Of a stretch of 64,000 nucleotides of DNA, positions 31,823 to 41,508 are shown one piece after another (positions within the stretch are counted from its first letter, which is position 1; every line of letters starts with the position of its first letter). Under the pieces are notes generated by a model. It was not told where the DNA came from, made no database searches, and worked only from the letters and a program-made list of their open reading frames with translations. The DNA lies in assembly GCF_016735695.1 (NCBI RefSeq), contig NZ_JAERQD010000021.1:52369-116368 (forward strand), given 5' to 3'. The translations under genes were made by a program, and so were the position numbers. This stretch comes from Microvirga zambiensis WSM3693 (lineage in GTDB: Bacteria > Pseudomonadota > Alphaproteobacteria > Rhizobiales > Beijerinckiaceae).

Positions 31823-32908
31823 ATGAGCATCGAGGCTCTTAAAAGCGAGGTCGCGCGGCAATTCGGAACGCCGGCCGTCGTGATCGATCTCGACGTGGTC
31901 GAGCGCAACATCGCGCGGGTGCAGGCCCTGTGCGATGCGGCGGGCATCGCCAACCGGCCGCATATCAAGACGCACAAGAGCCCGGTCATCGCCGGGATGC
32001 AGCGCGAGGCGGGCGCCCGTGGCATCACCTGCCAGAAGCTGGGCGAAGCCGAGATCATGGCCGAGGGCGGGCAGGAGGACATCCTGATCGCTTATAATCT
32101 CCTTGGCGAGGAGAAGATGGGACGCCTCGGCAAGCTTCTGTCCCAGGTGACGGTCACCGTGGCGGCCGACAACCCTGTCGTGGTGGCAGGCCTGCCGCAT
32201 GCTGCTGCCATTGCCGGACGCGATCTCGAGGTGGTGGTCGAGTGCGATACCGGGCGCAAGCGGGCCGGCGTCGAGACGGTCGCCGAGGCGGTTGCGCTTG
32301 CCACGGACATCGCCTCCCGTCCCGGACTCTCATTCGCCGGCTTCATGCTCTATCCGCCGGAGGACGCCACGGTCGAGACGCAGGCCTTCCTCGACAAGGC
32401 GACGGCCGGTATCCGGGAGTTCGGGCTCGAGCCGCGCATCGTCTCGACGGGCGGCACGCCCAATCTGCGCAATCTCGGCAAGATGAGGAACGTGACCGAG
32501 CATCGGGCCGGAACTTCGGTGTTCAACGATCGCATGATGCTGGCTGCCGGCGTCGCCGGGCTGGAGGATTGCGCGCTCACGGTCTACGCGACCGTTGTCA
32601 GCCGGGCGGGTCCGGAGCGCGGCATTCTCGATTCCGGTTCCAAAACCCTGACCAGCGACACCGGCGGCGGCCTCGACGGGCATGGCCTCATCCTCGAACA
32701 TCCCCAGGCCAGGATCGCCCGCTTCGCGGAGGAGCACGGCTTCCTCGATCTCTCCGCCTGCAACGACAGGCCCAATATCGGTGATGTGGTGCGCATCGTG
32801 CCGAACCATGTCTGCGTGGTGGTGAACATGGTGGACCGGCTGGTCACGGTGCGGGGCGACAGGATCGTCGGGGAACTGCCGGTCGCGGCGAGGGGCCGGC
32901 TGATCTGA
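31823..32908 (+). CDS. D-threonine aldolase / D-serine dehydratase-like PLP enzyme
   Basis: This 361-residue enzyme is a fold-type III PLP protein. The cofactor Lys lies in RPHIKTHKSP (about K49). The barrel continues through EVVVECDTGRKRAGV and STGGTPNL, a phosphate-binding loop. The C-terminal beta domain carries the metal-binding His/Cys of this family in VPNHVCVVVNM. Known members cleave D-3-hydroxyamino acids or dehydrate D-serine; the exact substrate cannot be read from the sequence. It is a separate unit, 88 bp after dsbB. Confidence 0.9.
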   Translation: MSIEALKSEVARQFGTPAVVIDLDVVERNIARVQALCDAAGIANRPHIKTHKSPVIAGMQREAGARGITCQKLGEAEIMAEGGQEDILIAYNLLGEEKMGRLGKLLSQVTVTVAADNPVVVAGLPHAAAIAGRDLEVVVECDTGRKRAGVETVAEAVALATDIASRPGLSFAGFMLYPPEDATVETQAFLDKATAGIREFGLEPRIVSTGGTPNLRNLGKMRNVTEHRAGTSVFNDRMMLAAGVAGLEDCALTVYATVVSRAGPERGILDSGSKTLTSDTGGGLDGHGLILEHPQARIARFAEEHGFLDLSACNDRPNIGDVVRIVPNHVCVVVNMVDRLVTVRGDRIVGELPVAARGRLI

Positions 32909-32930
32909 TCGGGTTGTGGATGGGGGGCTC

Positions 32931-33500
32931 TTACGGCTCGAGCTCGCTGTCCCAGTAGAGATAGTCCATCCAGCTGTCGTGGAGATAATTGGGCGGGAAG
33001 AGGCGGCCGTTGGAGTGGAGGTCGTGGACGGTGGGGGCGAAGGGGCTCTGCCGGGGCCACATTTCCACCTCGCGGGGCAGCTTGTCCCCTTTCCTGAGGT
33101 TGCACGGCGCACAGGCGGCGACGACGTTTTCCCAGGTGGTCTGCCCGCCCTTGGAGCGGGGGACGACGTGATCGAAGGTGAGGTCCTCGCGGTCTCCGCA
33201 ATACTGGCAGCTGAAGCGGTCGCGAAGAAAGACGTTGAAGCGGGTGAAGGCGGGGTGCCGTGACGGCTTGACGTAGGTTTTTAAGGAGATGACCGAGGGA
33301 AGGCGGATCTCGAAGGTGGGACTTCGCACGATCTTGTCGTATTCGGAGACGATGTTGACCCGGTCGAGGAAGACCGCCTTGATCGCATCCTGCCAACACC
33401 AGATGGACAAGGGGTAGTAGCTCAACGGCCGATAATCGGCATTGAGCACGAGAGCCGGACAGGCCTCGGGTCGCACAACAGGCTGGACGTGTATCGTCAC
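32931..33500 (-). CDS. HNH endonuclease
   Basis: This 189-residue protein has an HNH domain near the C-terminus. Zinc-binding CQYCG is followed by LTFDHVVPRSKGG (catalytic His) and ACAPCNLRKGD. GTG 33500 is chosen because AGGAGG lies 4 nt upstream and the product then starts VTIHVQPVVR as in relatives; ATG 33518 is an alternative that overlaps that site. Close relatives occur singly in most Hyphomicrobiales chromosomes. The physiological role is unknown. Confidence 0.9.
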   Translation of the reverse strand: MTIHVQPVVRPEACPALVLNADYRPLSYYPLSIWCWQDAIKAVFLDRVNIVSEYDKIVRSPTFEIRLPSVISLKTYVKPSRHPAFTRFNVFLRDRFSCQYCGDREDLTFDHVVPRSKGGQTTWENVVAACAPCNLRKGDKLPREVEMWPRQSPFAPTVHDLHSNGRLFPPNYLHDSWMDYLYWDSELEP

Positions 33501-33733
33501 CTCACCTCCTCGGAGCATCGGACCCGAAAGCGAAGGCCGCCCTCAAGCTTGATTCGATGCTTTTCTTCCTGGCCGGCGCAGCCGAAGCAGTGGCGCGCCG
33601 GACAAGAGAAGGGTTATCCCGTCCGAGTAGACTATAGGCAGTGTGACGCTGTTGTGAAGATCGTCACGGGAACGTTTGTGACGCACCCACAGGGATGTGG
33701 ATGCCCCTACGATCGTGACGTTAGGGAACAGAT

Positions 33734-34615
33734 TTACCGGGTCGGAACTGGCTTCTCTCCGCGGTAATCGTAGAAGCCGCGCTTGGTCTTCCGGCCGAGC
33801 CAGCCGGCCTCCACGTATTTCACCAGAAGCGGGCAGGGGCGGTACTTGGAATCGGCCAAGCCCTCGTGCAGCACCTGCATGATCGACAGGCAGGTATCGA
33901 GGCCGATGAAATCGGCGAGCTGGAGGGGGCCCATCGGGTGGTTGGCGCCGAGCCGCATGGCGGTATCGATGGCCTCGACCGAGCCCACGCCCTCGTAGAG
34001 GGTGTAGATCGCCTCGTTGATCATCGGCAGCAGGATGCGGTTGACGATGAAGGCCGGGAAATCCTCGGAGACGGTCGAGGTCTTGCCGAGCTTGGCGATG
34101 AATTCCTTGGAGGATTCGTAGGTCGGGTCGTCCGTGGCGATGCCGCGGATCAGCTCGACGAGCTGCATCACCGGCACCGGGTTCATGAAATGGATGCCGA
34201 TGAACTTCTCGGGCCGGTCGGTGGCGGCCGCCAGCCGCGTGATCGAGATCGAGGACGTGTTGGTGGCGACCATCGCGTCCGGGCGCAGGGAGGGGCAGAG
34301 ATTGGTGAAGATCCTGCGCTTCACCTCCTCGTTCTCGGTCGCCGCCTCGATCACGAGGTCGCAGGTCGAGAGATCGTCGTAGGTCACGGCCGGCTTGATC
34401 AGCTCCAGCGCCTTCTGCCGGTCGCCGTCGGTGATGGCGCCCTTGGAGACCTGCCGGGCCATGTTGCCGTTGATGGTGGCAAGGCCCGCATTGATCCGCT
34501 CCTCCGAGAGATCGTTGAGCCGGACGTTGAACCCCGCGAGCGAACAGACATGGGCAATGCCGCTGCCCATCTGTCCCGAGCCGACGACGCCAACCGTTTT
34601 GATCTCTATGCCCAT
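33734..34615 (-). CDS. hbd: 3-hydroxybutyryl-CoA dehydrogenase
   Basis: This 293-residue enzyme interconverts acetoacetyl-CoA and 3-hydroxybutyryl-CoA with NAD(P). The nucleotide fold begins VGVVGSGQMGSGIAHVCSLA. The conserved catalytic His is in GIHFMNPVPVMQLVE, with the Ser in NTSSIS and the Asn in FIVNRIL. The C-terminal helical domain ends LGRKTKRGFYDY. ATG 34615 gives the family length; an upstream in-frame start adds an unrelated extension. It is 80 bp downstream of etfA, as in many Alphaproteobacteria. Confidence 0.95.
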   Translation of the reverse strand: MGIEIKTVGVVGSGQMGSGIAHVCSLAGFNVRLNDLSEERINAGLATINGNMARQVSKGAITDGDRQKALELIKPAVTYDDLSTCDLVIEAATENEEVKRRIFTNLCPSLRPDAMVATNTSSISITRLAAATDRPEKFIGIHFMNPVPVMQLVELIRGIATDDPTYESSKEFIAKLGKTSTVSEDFPAFIVNRILLPMINEAIYTLYEGVGSVEAIDTAMRLGANHPMGPLQLADFIGLDTCLSIMQVLHEGLADSKYRPCPLLVKYVEAGWLGRKTKRGFYDYRGEKPVPTR

Positions 34616-34695
34616 CGATCTGCTGCCTGCATCCTTATGCGAACGGCCGGGCGGAAAGACCGCCCGGTCCGTCACTATTCCTGACCTTATTGACC

Positions 34696-35631
34696 CTATT
34701 TGGTCAACTCCTCCTTGAGTTCAGGCAGGATTGTGAAGAGGTCGCCGACGAGGCCGTAATCGGCGACCTGGAAGATCGGGGCCTCCTCGTCCTTGTTGAT
34801 CGCCACGATCACCTTGGAATCCTTCATGCCGGCGAGATGCTGAATCGCCCCTGAAATCCCCACGGCGATGTAGAGATCGGGCGCCACCACCTTGCCGGTC
34901 TGGCCGACCTGCCAGTCGTTCGGCGCATAGCCCGCATCCACTGCCGCCCGCGACGCGCCCATGGCGGCGCCGAGCTTGTCGGCGATCGGCTCGATGTACT
35001 TGGTGAAGTTTTCGGCCGAGCCGAGCGAGCGTCCGCCCGAGATGATGATCTTGGCCGAAGTCAGCTCGGGCCGGTCGGATTGCGCGATCTCCTCGCCCTT
35101 GAACGACGACAGCTGCGGATCGTCGGCGGCATTCACCGTCTCGACGGCGGCGGAACCGCCCTCGGCAGCCGCCGGGAAGGCGGCGGTGCGCACGGTGATC
35201 ACCTTCTTCGCATCTGTCGCCTGCACCGTCTGGATGGCGTTGCCGGCATAGATCGGCCGCTCGAAGGTGTCCGCTGAGACCACCTTGGTGATGTCGGAGA
35301 CCTGCATCACGTCAAGCAGCGCGGCGACCCGCGGCATCACGTTCTTGCCGGTGGTGGTCGCCGGCGCCACCAGGGCGTCATAGGCGGAGGCGAGCGACAC
35401 GATCAGCGCGGCGGTGGGCTCGGCGAGCTGGTGCTCGTAAGCGGCGCCATCGGCGAGGAGCACCTTCTCGACGCCCTCGAGCTTGGAAGCGGCATCCGCA
35501 GCAGCCTTCGCGTTGGATCCGGCGACGAGGACATGGACGGGCGCGCCAAGCGCCTTGGCGGCGGAGAGGGCCTTGTGGGTGGCGTCTTTGAGGTGAGCGT
35601 TGTCGTGCTCGGCGATCAGCAGGGTGGTCAT
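34696..35631 (-). CDS. etfA: electron transfer flavoprotein alpha subunit
   Basis: This 311-residue subunit has an N-terminal alpha/beta domain (MTTLLIAEHDNAHLKDATHK). The C-terminal FAD domain contains SGGRSLGSAENF, the GQTGKVVAPDLYIAVGISGA signature and VAINKDEEAPIF. With EtfB it carries electrons from acyl-CoA and other dehydrogenases to ETF-quinone oxidoreductase. The gap to etfB is 15 bp, so they are cotranscribed. Confidence 0.97.
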   Translation of the reverse strand: MTTLLIAEHDNAHLKDATHKALSAAKALGAPVHVLVAGSNAKAAADAASKLEGVEKVLLADGAAYEHQLAEPTAALIVSLASAYDALVAPATTTGKNVMPRVAALLDVMQVSDITKVVSADTFERPIYAGNAIQTVQATDAKKVITVRTAAFPAAAEGGSAAVETVNAADDPQLSSFKGEEIAQSDRPELTSAKIIISGGRSLGSAENFTKYIEPIADKLGAAMGASRAAVDAGYAPNDWQVGQTGKVVAPDLYIAVGISGAIQHLAGMKDSKVIVAINKDEEAPIFQVADYGLVGDLFTILPELKEELTK

Positions 35632-35646
35632 TGGTGTCGGTCTCCC

Positions 35647-36396
35647 TTAGAGCACGCCGGCTTCGACTTTGAGCTTCTGGACGAGTTCGGCGACGGAAGC
35701 CACCTTGACGCCGGCCTTGCGCCCGCCGGGCTCGGTGGTCTTGAGCACCTTCAGGCGTGGGCTGACGTCGACGCCCAGCGTCTCAGGCGAGGTCTCGTCG
35801 AGGGGCTTCTTCTTGGCCTTCATGATGTTGGGGAGCGACGCATAGCGCGGCTCGTTGAGGCGCAGATCCGTGGTGACGATGGCAGGAAGCTTCAAGGCCA
35901 CCGTCTGCAACCCACCATCGACCTCGCGGGTGACGTCGATCGAACCCTCGCCGACAGCGACCTTGAAGGCGAAGGTGCCCTGCGGCCAGCCGAGGAGCGC
36001 CGCCAGCATCTGGCCGGTCTGGTTGGCGTCGTCGTCGATGGCCTGCTTGCCCAGGATGACGAGGTCGGGCTTTTCCTGCTCCACCACCTTGGCCAGGATC
36101 TTGGCGACGGAAAGCGGCTCGACGCTTGCCTCGGTCTTGACCAGGATGCCGCGATCGGCGCCCATGGCGAGCGCGGTGCGGATGGTCTCGCCGGCCTGTT
36201 GCGGGCCGATGGAGACGGCGACGATCTCGGTGGCCTTGCCCTGTTCCTTCAGGCGCACGGCTTCCTCGACGGCGATCTCGTCGAAGGGGTTCATCGACAT
36301 CTTGACGTTGGCCAGCTCGACCCCGGACCCGTCGCCCTTCACACGGATCTTCACGTTGTAGTCAACAACACGCTTCACACAGACCAGAAGCTTCAT
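35647..36396 (-). CDS. etfB: electron transfer flavoprotein beta subunit
   Basis: This 249-residue subunit starts [20 protein letters not shown]. The AMP-binding region includes [20 protein letters not shown]. The C-terminal signature is [20 protein letters not shown], the usual EtfB recognition loop. It is the first gene of the etfB-etfA-hbd cluster. Confidence 0.97.
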   Translation of the reverse strand: MKLLVCVKRVVDYNVKIRVKGDGSGVELANVKMSMNPFDEIAVEEAVRLKEQGKATEIVAVSIGPQQAGETIRTALAMGADRGILVKTEASVEPLSVAKILAKVVEQEKPDLVILGKQAIDDDANQTGQMLAALLGWPQGTFAFKVAVGEGSIDVTREVDGGLQTVALKLPAIVTTDLRLNEPRYASLPNIMKAKKKPLDETSPETLGVDVSPRLKVLKTTEPGGRKAGVKVASVAELVQKLKVEAGVL

Positions 36397-36523
36397 TGCC
36401 CGTCCTCATCGAAAGTCAGGTCCGGATATGACCCAAAAGGCCCTCAGGACATATAGGGAAAAGGTGGACGGGACCCTAGAGCATCGGATCGGAAAGGGGA
36501 ATGCATTTTCCGGTCTACGGGCA

Positions 36524-37231
36524 TCAGCGCGGCGTCTGCAGCTCCTGGGCCTCGATCCGTGCGAGCACGGGATCGTAGCGCCGCCGCATCAGGGGCGTGA
36601 GGGCGGCACCGACGAGGAAGCCGCCGAGATGCGCGAACCAGCCCACGCTGTCGTCCCCGCCGATGAAGGCGGCGATGAACTGAAGGGCGAACCAGAAGCC
36701 GATCGTCCAATAGGCGGGAAGATGCAACGGAATGCCCTTCAGGAAGAGGCCCCAGATCTTCACGCGCGGATAGAGGATGAGATAGGCCGCCACCACGCCC
36801 GACACGCCGCCGGACGCACCGATGAGAGGGCGATGAGGTTCCGGCGTGATGAAGGCATGGGCAAGGCTGGCGGCGATGCCGCAGAGCAGGAAGAAGGTGA
36901 TGAAGCGCAGATGGCCCATCGCATCCTCGACATTGTCGCCGAACACCCAGAGAAACAGCATGTTTCCGATCAGGTGGAACAGGGAGGCGTGCAGGAAGAT
37001 GTTGGTGACCAGCGTCAGCTCGACCGGCACGAACGGATAGCCGTCGGGAAGCACTTCCGTGCCGAACAGGACCGACGGGATGAAGGCGAGACCGCCCACA
37101 ATCTCATCCTCGCCCCAGGGGCCGTAGAAGGTGAGGATGTAAACGACGACGCACAGGCCGATCAGACACCGCGTCGCGAGCGGCGTCTTCATGTTCTTGA
37201 GCGGAACGCCGTCGTGAAGCGGTAGAAACAT
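36524..37231 (-). CDS. rhomboid family intramembrane serine protease
   Basis: This 235-residue protein has six or more membrane helices. The catalytic Ser is in LIGASGGVSGVVAAY and the catalytic His in AHLGGFLVGAAL. The extended first loop (TFYGPWGEDEIVGGLAFIPS) and the helix with HASLFHLIGNMLFLW are typical of the bacterial GlpG-like group. The substrate is unknown. REP-like repeats flank it on both sides. Confidence 0.92.
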   Translation of the reverse strand: MFLPLHDGVPLKNMKTPLATRCLIGLCVVVYILTFYGPWGEDEIVGGLAFIPSVLFGTEVLPDGYPFVPVELTLVTNIFLHASLFHLIGNMLFLWVFGDNVEDAMGHLRFITFFLLCGIAASLAHAFITPEPHRPLIGASGGVSGVVAAYLILYPRVKIWGLFLKGIPLHLPAYWTIGFWFALQFIAAFIGGDDSVGWFAHLGGFLVGAALTPLMRRRYDPVLARIEAQELQTPR

Positions 37232-37240
37232 CTTCCCCTC

Positions 37241-37336
37241 CTAGAGCATTTTTCGGCGAAGTGGATCCGGTCCGCCGTCAAAAATGCGGCAAAGCAAAGG
37301 AGAGAGCTGATTCCACGTCAGTGGAAACGGCTCTAG
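37241..37336. repeat. REP-like palindromic intergenic repeat
   Basis: CTAGAGC (37241-37247) pairs with GCTCTAG (37330-37336). Inside are an imperfect stem around CATTTTTCGGCG and CGCCGTCAAAAATG, and the hairpin TTCCAC-GTCA-GTGGAA. It fills the gap between rhomboid and adenosyltransferase genes. A shorter piece with TAGAGCATCGG lies at 36477-36520. Confidence 0.65.
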
Positions 37337-37908
37337 CGGTTCTGCCCCGGTACCCAGAGAACGTCGAGCGCGCCCTTGTCATTGACGTAACGTGACGCGA
37401 CGAAGAGAAAATCGGACAGACGGTTCAGATATTTCACGGTCTCCGGCGAGACCTTCTCCTCGGGCTTTTCCATGAGCTCGACCACATGGCGTTCCGCGCG
37501 GCGGCAGATGGTGCGGGCGAGATGGAGAGCGGCGGCGGCGGGCGTCCCGCCGGGAAGGACGAAGGAGCGCAGCACCGACAGTTCCGCGTTCAGCCGGTCG
37601 ATCTCCTGCTCGAGGCGGTCAACCTGTCCCTGCGTGATGCGCAAGGGTTCATAGGGAAGGGGCTTGCCCGTCTCGACGGTGGAAAGATCGGCGCCGAGAT
37701 CGAACAGGTCGTTCTGGATGCGGCCGAGCATCGCATCGATCTCGTCGCCCTTCGTGTGAAGGCGGACCAGTCCGATGCAGGCATTGGTCTCGTCGACCGT
37801 GCCGTAGGCCTCGACGCGGAGATCGTATTTCGGGCGGCGCCCGCCGGCGGCAAGCGCCGTGGTGCCGGTATCGCCGGTGCGGGTGTAGATGCGGTTCAGA
37901 ACGACCAT
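37333..37908 (-). CDS. PduO-type ATP:cob(I)alamin adenosyltransferase
   Basis: This 191-residue enzyme transfers adenosyl to cob(I)alamin to make coenzyme B12. The ATP-binding N-terminus is VLNRIYTRTGDTGTTALAAG. The helical bundle carries GTVDETNACIGLVRLHT, then FVLPGGTPAAAALHLARTIC and RRAERHVVEL, the PduO signature. The stop overlaps the REP-like repeat by four bases. The small twin-helix gene that often accompanies it lies two genes upstream. Confidence 0.94.
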   Translation of the reverse strand: MVVLNRIYTRTGDTGTTALAAGGRRPKYDLRVEAYGTVDETNACIGLVRLHTKGDEIDAMLGRIQNDLFDLGADLSTVETGKPLPYEPLRITQGQVDRLEQEIDRLNAELSVLRSFVLPGGTPAAAALHLARTICRRAERHVVELMEKPEEKVSPETVKYLNRLSDFLFVASRYVNDKGALDVLWVPGQNR

Positions 37909-37932
37909 GACGCGCCCGGGAGTGGGATTCAG

Positions 37933-38523
37933 CTAAAATGAATACCCAACCCGCGCGCCGACATTCGTCAAGCCTCTATTCTCGTCCGAGCAGGTTCCCG
38001 CGTCCGTCAGATGCTCGATGGTGGCCATGACGCTCCAATTGGCCGACAGCCGCACGCCCACCGATCCCGATTCGCGGAACAGCGGCGAGCAGCCGAGTTG
38101 CTGGCGGTCGGCCAGGGGATGGTCCTTGCCGTTATGCACGGCACCGCCGAAGCTGCCCTCGATGAAGAGATCGGGCGTCACGTCGACGGTCCAGGACAGG
38201 CCCGCATAGGCGAAGCTCGTCTTTCCGTCGAAGTTCAGGCTGCCGCCCACATGCGGACGGGGGATGAAATAGCTGGTGAAAAGGTCCGATGCGGTGAATG
38301 GCTTCGCAAAAAGAATCTCGCCGGTAACGTTGGCGGAGCCGTCGCGTCCTTCCGCGCCCCAGGGATCCTGAGCGGACAATCCAAAACGGAATTCCGAAAG
38401 GAAGCTCGGTGAGATCGGGGCCGGGGAGGAATTCGTTTGCCGTTTGAAGTCGGAGCCCAGGGCGCCCGATGATCCCATGAAAAGGATCAGAAGGCTCATG
38501 CCTATGGCTGGACTGACACGCAT
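37933..38523 (-). CDS. acyloxyacyl hydrolase, lipid A deacylase PagL-like
   Basis: This 196-residue outer-membrane beta-barrel candidate has a signal peptide (MRVSPAIGMSLLILFMGSSG). Barrel strands alternate up to a terminal aromatic (VGARVGYSF). The C-terminal motif SVMATIEHLTDAG ... NRGLTNVG corresponds to the PagL active-site region, where His-x-Ser is usual; here the third position is Thr. It lies 24 bp upstream of the adenosyltransferase gene on the same strand. Confidence 0.8.
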   Translation of the reverse strand: MRVSPAIGMSLLILFMGSSGALGSDFKRQTNSSPAPISPSFLSEFRFGLSAQDPWGAEGRDGSANVTGEILFAKPFTASDLFTSYFIPRPHVGGSLNFDGKTSFAYAGLSWTVDVTPDLFIEGSFGGAVHNGKDHPLADRQQLGCSPLFRESGSVGVRLSANWSVMATIEHLTDAGTCSDENRGLTNVGARVGYSF

Positions 38524-38627
38524 TAAGAGATCCGTAACTCAATAAAAATCACGCCACCAGGCTAGGCCTTTATGGCTAACGTTCTCTTAATACAGAGCGT
38601 GGCGAAAAAGTGTCAATACGGGGGAGC

Positions 38628-38819
38628 CTAAGCCGCTCTCCACCAGATAACGCCCATGATCACGATAATGGCGATAAACTGAAGCAGGACACGCAGTCTC
38701 ATAAGGTGCTGCGACCGATTGGCATTGCCGCCGCGCAGCATGTTAACCAAGCCTAGAAGTAGCACGAAAGCGACTGCGACGACGGCGATCGGCACAAGCA
38801 AATCAATGAAACGATTCAT
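38628..38819 (-). CDS. twin transmembrane helix small protein (HIG1-like)
   Basis: This 63-residue protein has two membrane helices (about 6-26 and 43-60) separated by a short basic loop (RGGNANRSQHLMRLR). This is the layout of bacterial HIG1-domain proteins, which in Alphaproteobacteria commonly lie next to the cobalamin adenosyltransferase and etf genes, as here. Homologues are linked to respiratory complexes. ATG 38819 gives the full family length. Confidence 0.85.
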   Translation of the reverse strand: MNRFIDLLVPIAVVAVAFVLLLGLVNMLRGGNANRSQHLMRLRVLLQFIAIIVIMGVIWWRAA

Positions 38820-38913
38820 CTGAGTTCCACTCGAATGGTCGGGCGACCGTGGCCCGAACCCATCGCGGAGGCAAGAGGCTCGCTGACGCTACAGAAGGTG
38901 CCTGCCGTAACGT

Positions 38914-41508
38914 TCAGTTCCGGCGCAGGAGACGCTCGAAGTAGTCCAGCTCTTCCTGTGGACGGCTGGGGTCGCCAAGCTTGCGCCGCAATTCCTCCAG
39001 GATCCGCTGAGCCCTCTGCGCGGGTGATGCGTTTGCGCCGGGCACTTCTACGCGGCCGTCGGAATAATCCCTGTTCCGCGTCGGACGACCGAGCGGATCG
39101 GTGTCGCGCTGGCCGGTCTGCTGGTTGCCCTGAGGATTGCCCTGGCCGGGCTGATCGCCGGCCTGCTCGTTACCCTGGCCGTCGCCCCGCTGCATCTGCT
39201 GCATCTGCTGGGCCATGCCCTGCATGCCGCGGCGCAGGTTCTCCAGCGCTCTTCCTTGTGCATCGACGGCGGGGCCGTCCTGACCCTGGCCGAGCGCGCC
39301 TTCGGCCTCGCGCATGGCCCCTTCGGCATCGCCGAGCCCCTGCTCGCCCTGCATGCCCATGCCTTCCATCCGACGCTGCAACTCCTGCAGCCGCTCGCGG
39401 AGGGCCTGCTGCCGCTGCCTCAGACCCGAGGGATCCTGACCCTGGCCGTTCTCGGCCTGCTCCTGACCCTCCCCCTGCTGTCCCTGTTGGCCCTGCTGGC
39501 GCTGACCCTGCTGCCTCTGGCCCTGGCGCTGACCCTGCTGGCGCTGCCCGTTGCGGTCGCCCTGCTGCATGCGCCGGTTCTGGCCGTCGCGGAAGGTTTC
39601 GTCGCGCAGGTTCTGCTGCTCGCGCGCCATGTCCTCCAGGTCCTGCATGGCCTGGTTCATCTCGCGTCCGAGCGGATCGGTCATGCGGTTGTTGGGTTGA
39701 GCAGTCTGCAGGTTCTCCAGGATATTGCGCAGCTGCTCGAGCAGGCGTTGGGCTTCCGCAACGTCACCGCGACGCATCGCGTCTTCCATCTGGCGCAGCA
39801 TGCGGTTGAGGTCGTCCTGCGAGATCATCCGGTCCGGCGGCGTGCGCTGGTTCTGATCCTGCGATTGCTGGTTCTGCTGCATGCGCTGTGCGAACTCGCG
39901 CAGGAACTTGTCCATGGCCATCCGCAACTCGTCCATCAGGCGACGGATCTCGTCATCCGTTGCGCCCCGGTCGATGGCTTCCTTCAGGCGGTCCTGTGCG
40001 GCGCGCAGCTCCCGTTCCGCATCGGAGAGATTCCCATCCTCGATCTGGAGCGCCATGGCCCAGAGCCAATCGGCCACGTCGAGCAGGTCCTGGTCGGTCC
40101 GGGAAACGCGCAGGCGTTCCGCGCCGGCGCGCAGGCCCATGAACACGCCCCATTGCGGCGTGTAGGTTGCCGGCGCGATCAGCAGCGCGTCGAGGGCAAT
40201 CTGCACGCGCTTGCGGTCATCGGGGGCGAGCACGAGATTGCGCCGCTGCTCCACAAGGGCTTTCGCGAGCGGATTGGTGAAGGGGCGCTGCGGCAGGGTG
40301 AAGTTGATCGCCTCGCTCGATGCTTCCTGGCCGGCCTCGTCCTTGGCCTTGAGCCGGATCGTCACCGGCGCTCCAGCCCAGGCATGGTTCGTGAGATCGA
40401 CCGGCGACTTGGTGTCCGGCGCATTCTCCTCATGGCTCGGCAGGGCGAGGGTGAGCTGCGGCGCGGGAACGAGGGAGCGGCCACGGCTCCTGTCCGCCTT
40501 CTCGACGATGCCGTCGAGGGAGGCGATGCCGTAATCGTCCTTGCCCTTGTAACTCAAGGTGAAGGTGCCGCGCGCATTGACCTCGGGCGGCATGGTGAAG
40601 GCGATCTCCGGCAGCCGGTCGGGAATGGCCTCGATGGTCAGCGTCACGCTGTTGGCGAAGCCAGTGCTGACGGTGAGCTCGCTCGAGCCGTCGAGCTGAT
40701 AGCGCTCCTCTCGCATGTCGGCGCGCTGGTTGGCCTTGGGCGGCAGGGGTGTCAGCCCCTTGCCCGGCTTGATCTCGGCGCTGCCCTCGCCCGCGATGCG
40801 GATGACGACGGTCGAATGGATCGGTGCCCGCAGATTCTGGCCGCGGGCGAGGTCGATCATGAGCGGCGGCGTGCGGGTATAGAGCGGCGGGTCGATCCAG
40901 CCGTCGATGCGGAAGGACGGGGAGGCGGTCTCCACCTTACGCCAGTCGAAGGCGGCGGCAAGGCGCGAGCCGATCTCGGGGCCTGCCACGAAGGCGCTGG
41001 TGACAAGGGCGAGAAGGCCCGCGGCGCGCAGGGCGTAACGGTCGCGCCTCGGCATGTTCGGCTGCGGCAGACCGACGCGCATGCGGCCGATCGCGTCCTC
41101 CGCCCGCTTGCGGTGAAGGGCCCAGAGCGCCTTGGTCCCCGGATCCGCCGAGCCGAGGGCGAGAGTGTCGTCGAGGACGCGGGCCGGCCCCGTGGTGAGG
41201 CCCGTTTCCCGGTCGAGCCGGTCGAGAGCCCTTGTCCGGCTCGGAAGGCGCAGGCGGACGAGGGGCCAGAGCGAGATCAGGAAGGCTGCCGTGAACAGCC
41301 CCAATCCGATGGTGCGCCACAGGGGCGAGGCGTCGAGCCAGAGGCCGAGCCAGGACAGGGTGAAGAACGCAAGGACGATGGCGAGCGGCAGCCAGAGGCG
41401 CGGCCAGGCCTCCTCCCACCAGAGAGACCAGCGGGCATGGGACACCAGACGCCCGAACCGCCGGTTCGGGTGGCCGCGTCCAGGCGTCGGGTTCGGGCCT
41501 TCGCTCAT
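38914..41508 (-). CDS. TIGR02302 / DUF4175 family membrane protein
   Basis: This is an 864-residue protein with two N-terminal membrane helices (LWLPLAIVLAFFTLSWLGLW and TIGLGLFTAAFLISLWPLVR), a third near 190, and a large periplasmic part. The C-terminal 250 residues are helical and strongly Gln/Asn/Gly-rich, with QRQQGQ-type repeats. This matches the TIGR02302 family, found widely in Hyphomicrobiales and of unknown function. GGAGA precedes ATG 41508; a longer start at 41571 is less likely. An 789-codon frame on the opposite strand is a mirror of its biased composition. Confidence 0.9.
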   Translation of the reverse strand: MSEGPNPTPGRGHPNRRFGRLVSHARWSLWWEEAWPRLWLPLAIVLAFFTLSWLGLWLDASPLWRTIGLGLFTAAFLISLWPLVRLRLPSRTRALDRLDRETGLTTGPARVLDDTLALGSADPGTKALWALHRKRAEDAIGRMRVGLPQPNMPRRDRYALRAAGLLALVTSAFVAGPEIGSRLAAAFDWRKVETASPSFRIDGWIDPPLYTRTPPLMIDLARGQNLRAPIHSTVVIRIAGEGSAEIKPGKGLTPLPPKANQRADMREERYQLDGSSELTVSTGFANSVTLTIEAIPDRLPEIAFTMPPEVNARGTFTLSYKGKDDYGIASLDGIVEKADRSRGRSLVPAPQLTLALPSHEENAPDTKSPVDLTNHAWAGAPVTIRLKAKDEAGQEASSEAINFTLPQRPFTNPLAKALVEQRRNLVLAPDDRKRVQIALDALLIAPATYTPQWGVFMGLRAGAERLRVSRTDQDLLDVADWLWAMALQIEDGNLSDAERELRAAQDRLKEAIDRGATDDEIRRLMDELRMAMDKFLREFAQRMQQNQQSQDQNQRTPPDRMISQDDLNRMLRQMEDAMRRGDVAEAQRLLEQLRNILENLQTAQPNNRMTDPLGREMNQAMQDLEDMAREQQNLRDETFRDGQNRRMQQGDRNGQRQQGQRQGQRQQGQRQQGQQGQQGEGQEQAENGQGQDPSGLRQRQQALRERLQELQRRMEGMGMQGEQGLGDAEGAMREAEGALGQGQDGPAVDAQGRALENLRRGMQGMAQQMQQMQRGDGQGNEQAGDQPGQGNPQGNQQTGQRDTDPLGRPTRNRDYSDGRVEVPGANASPAQRAQRILEELRRKLGDPSRPQEELDYFERLLRRN

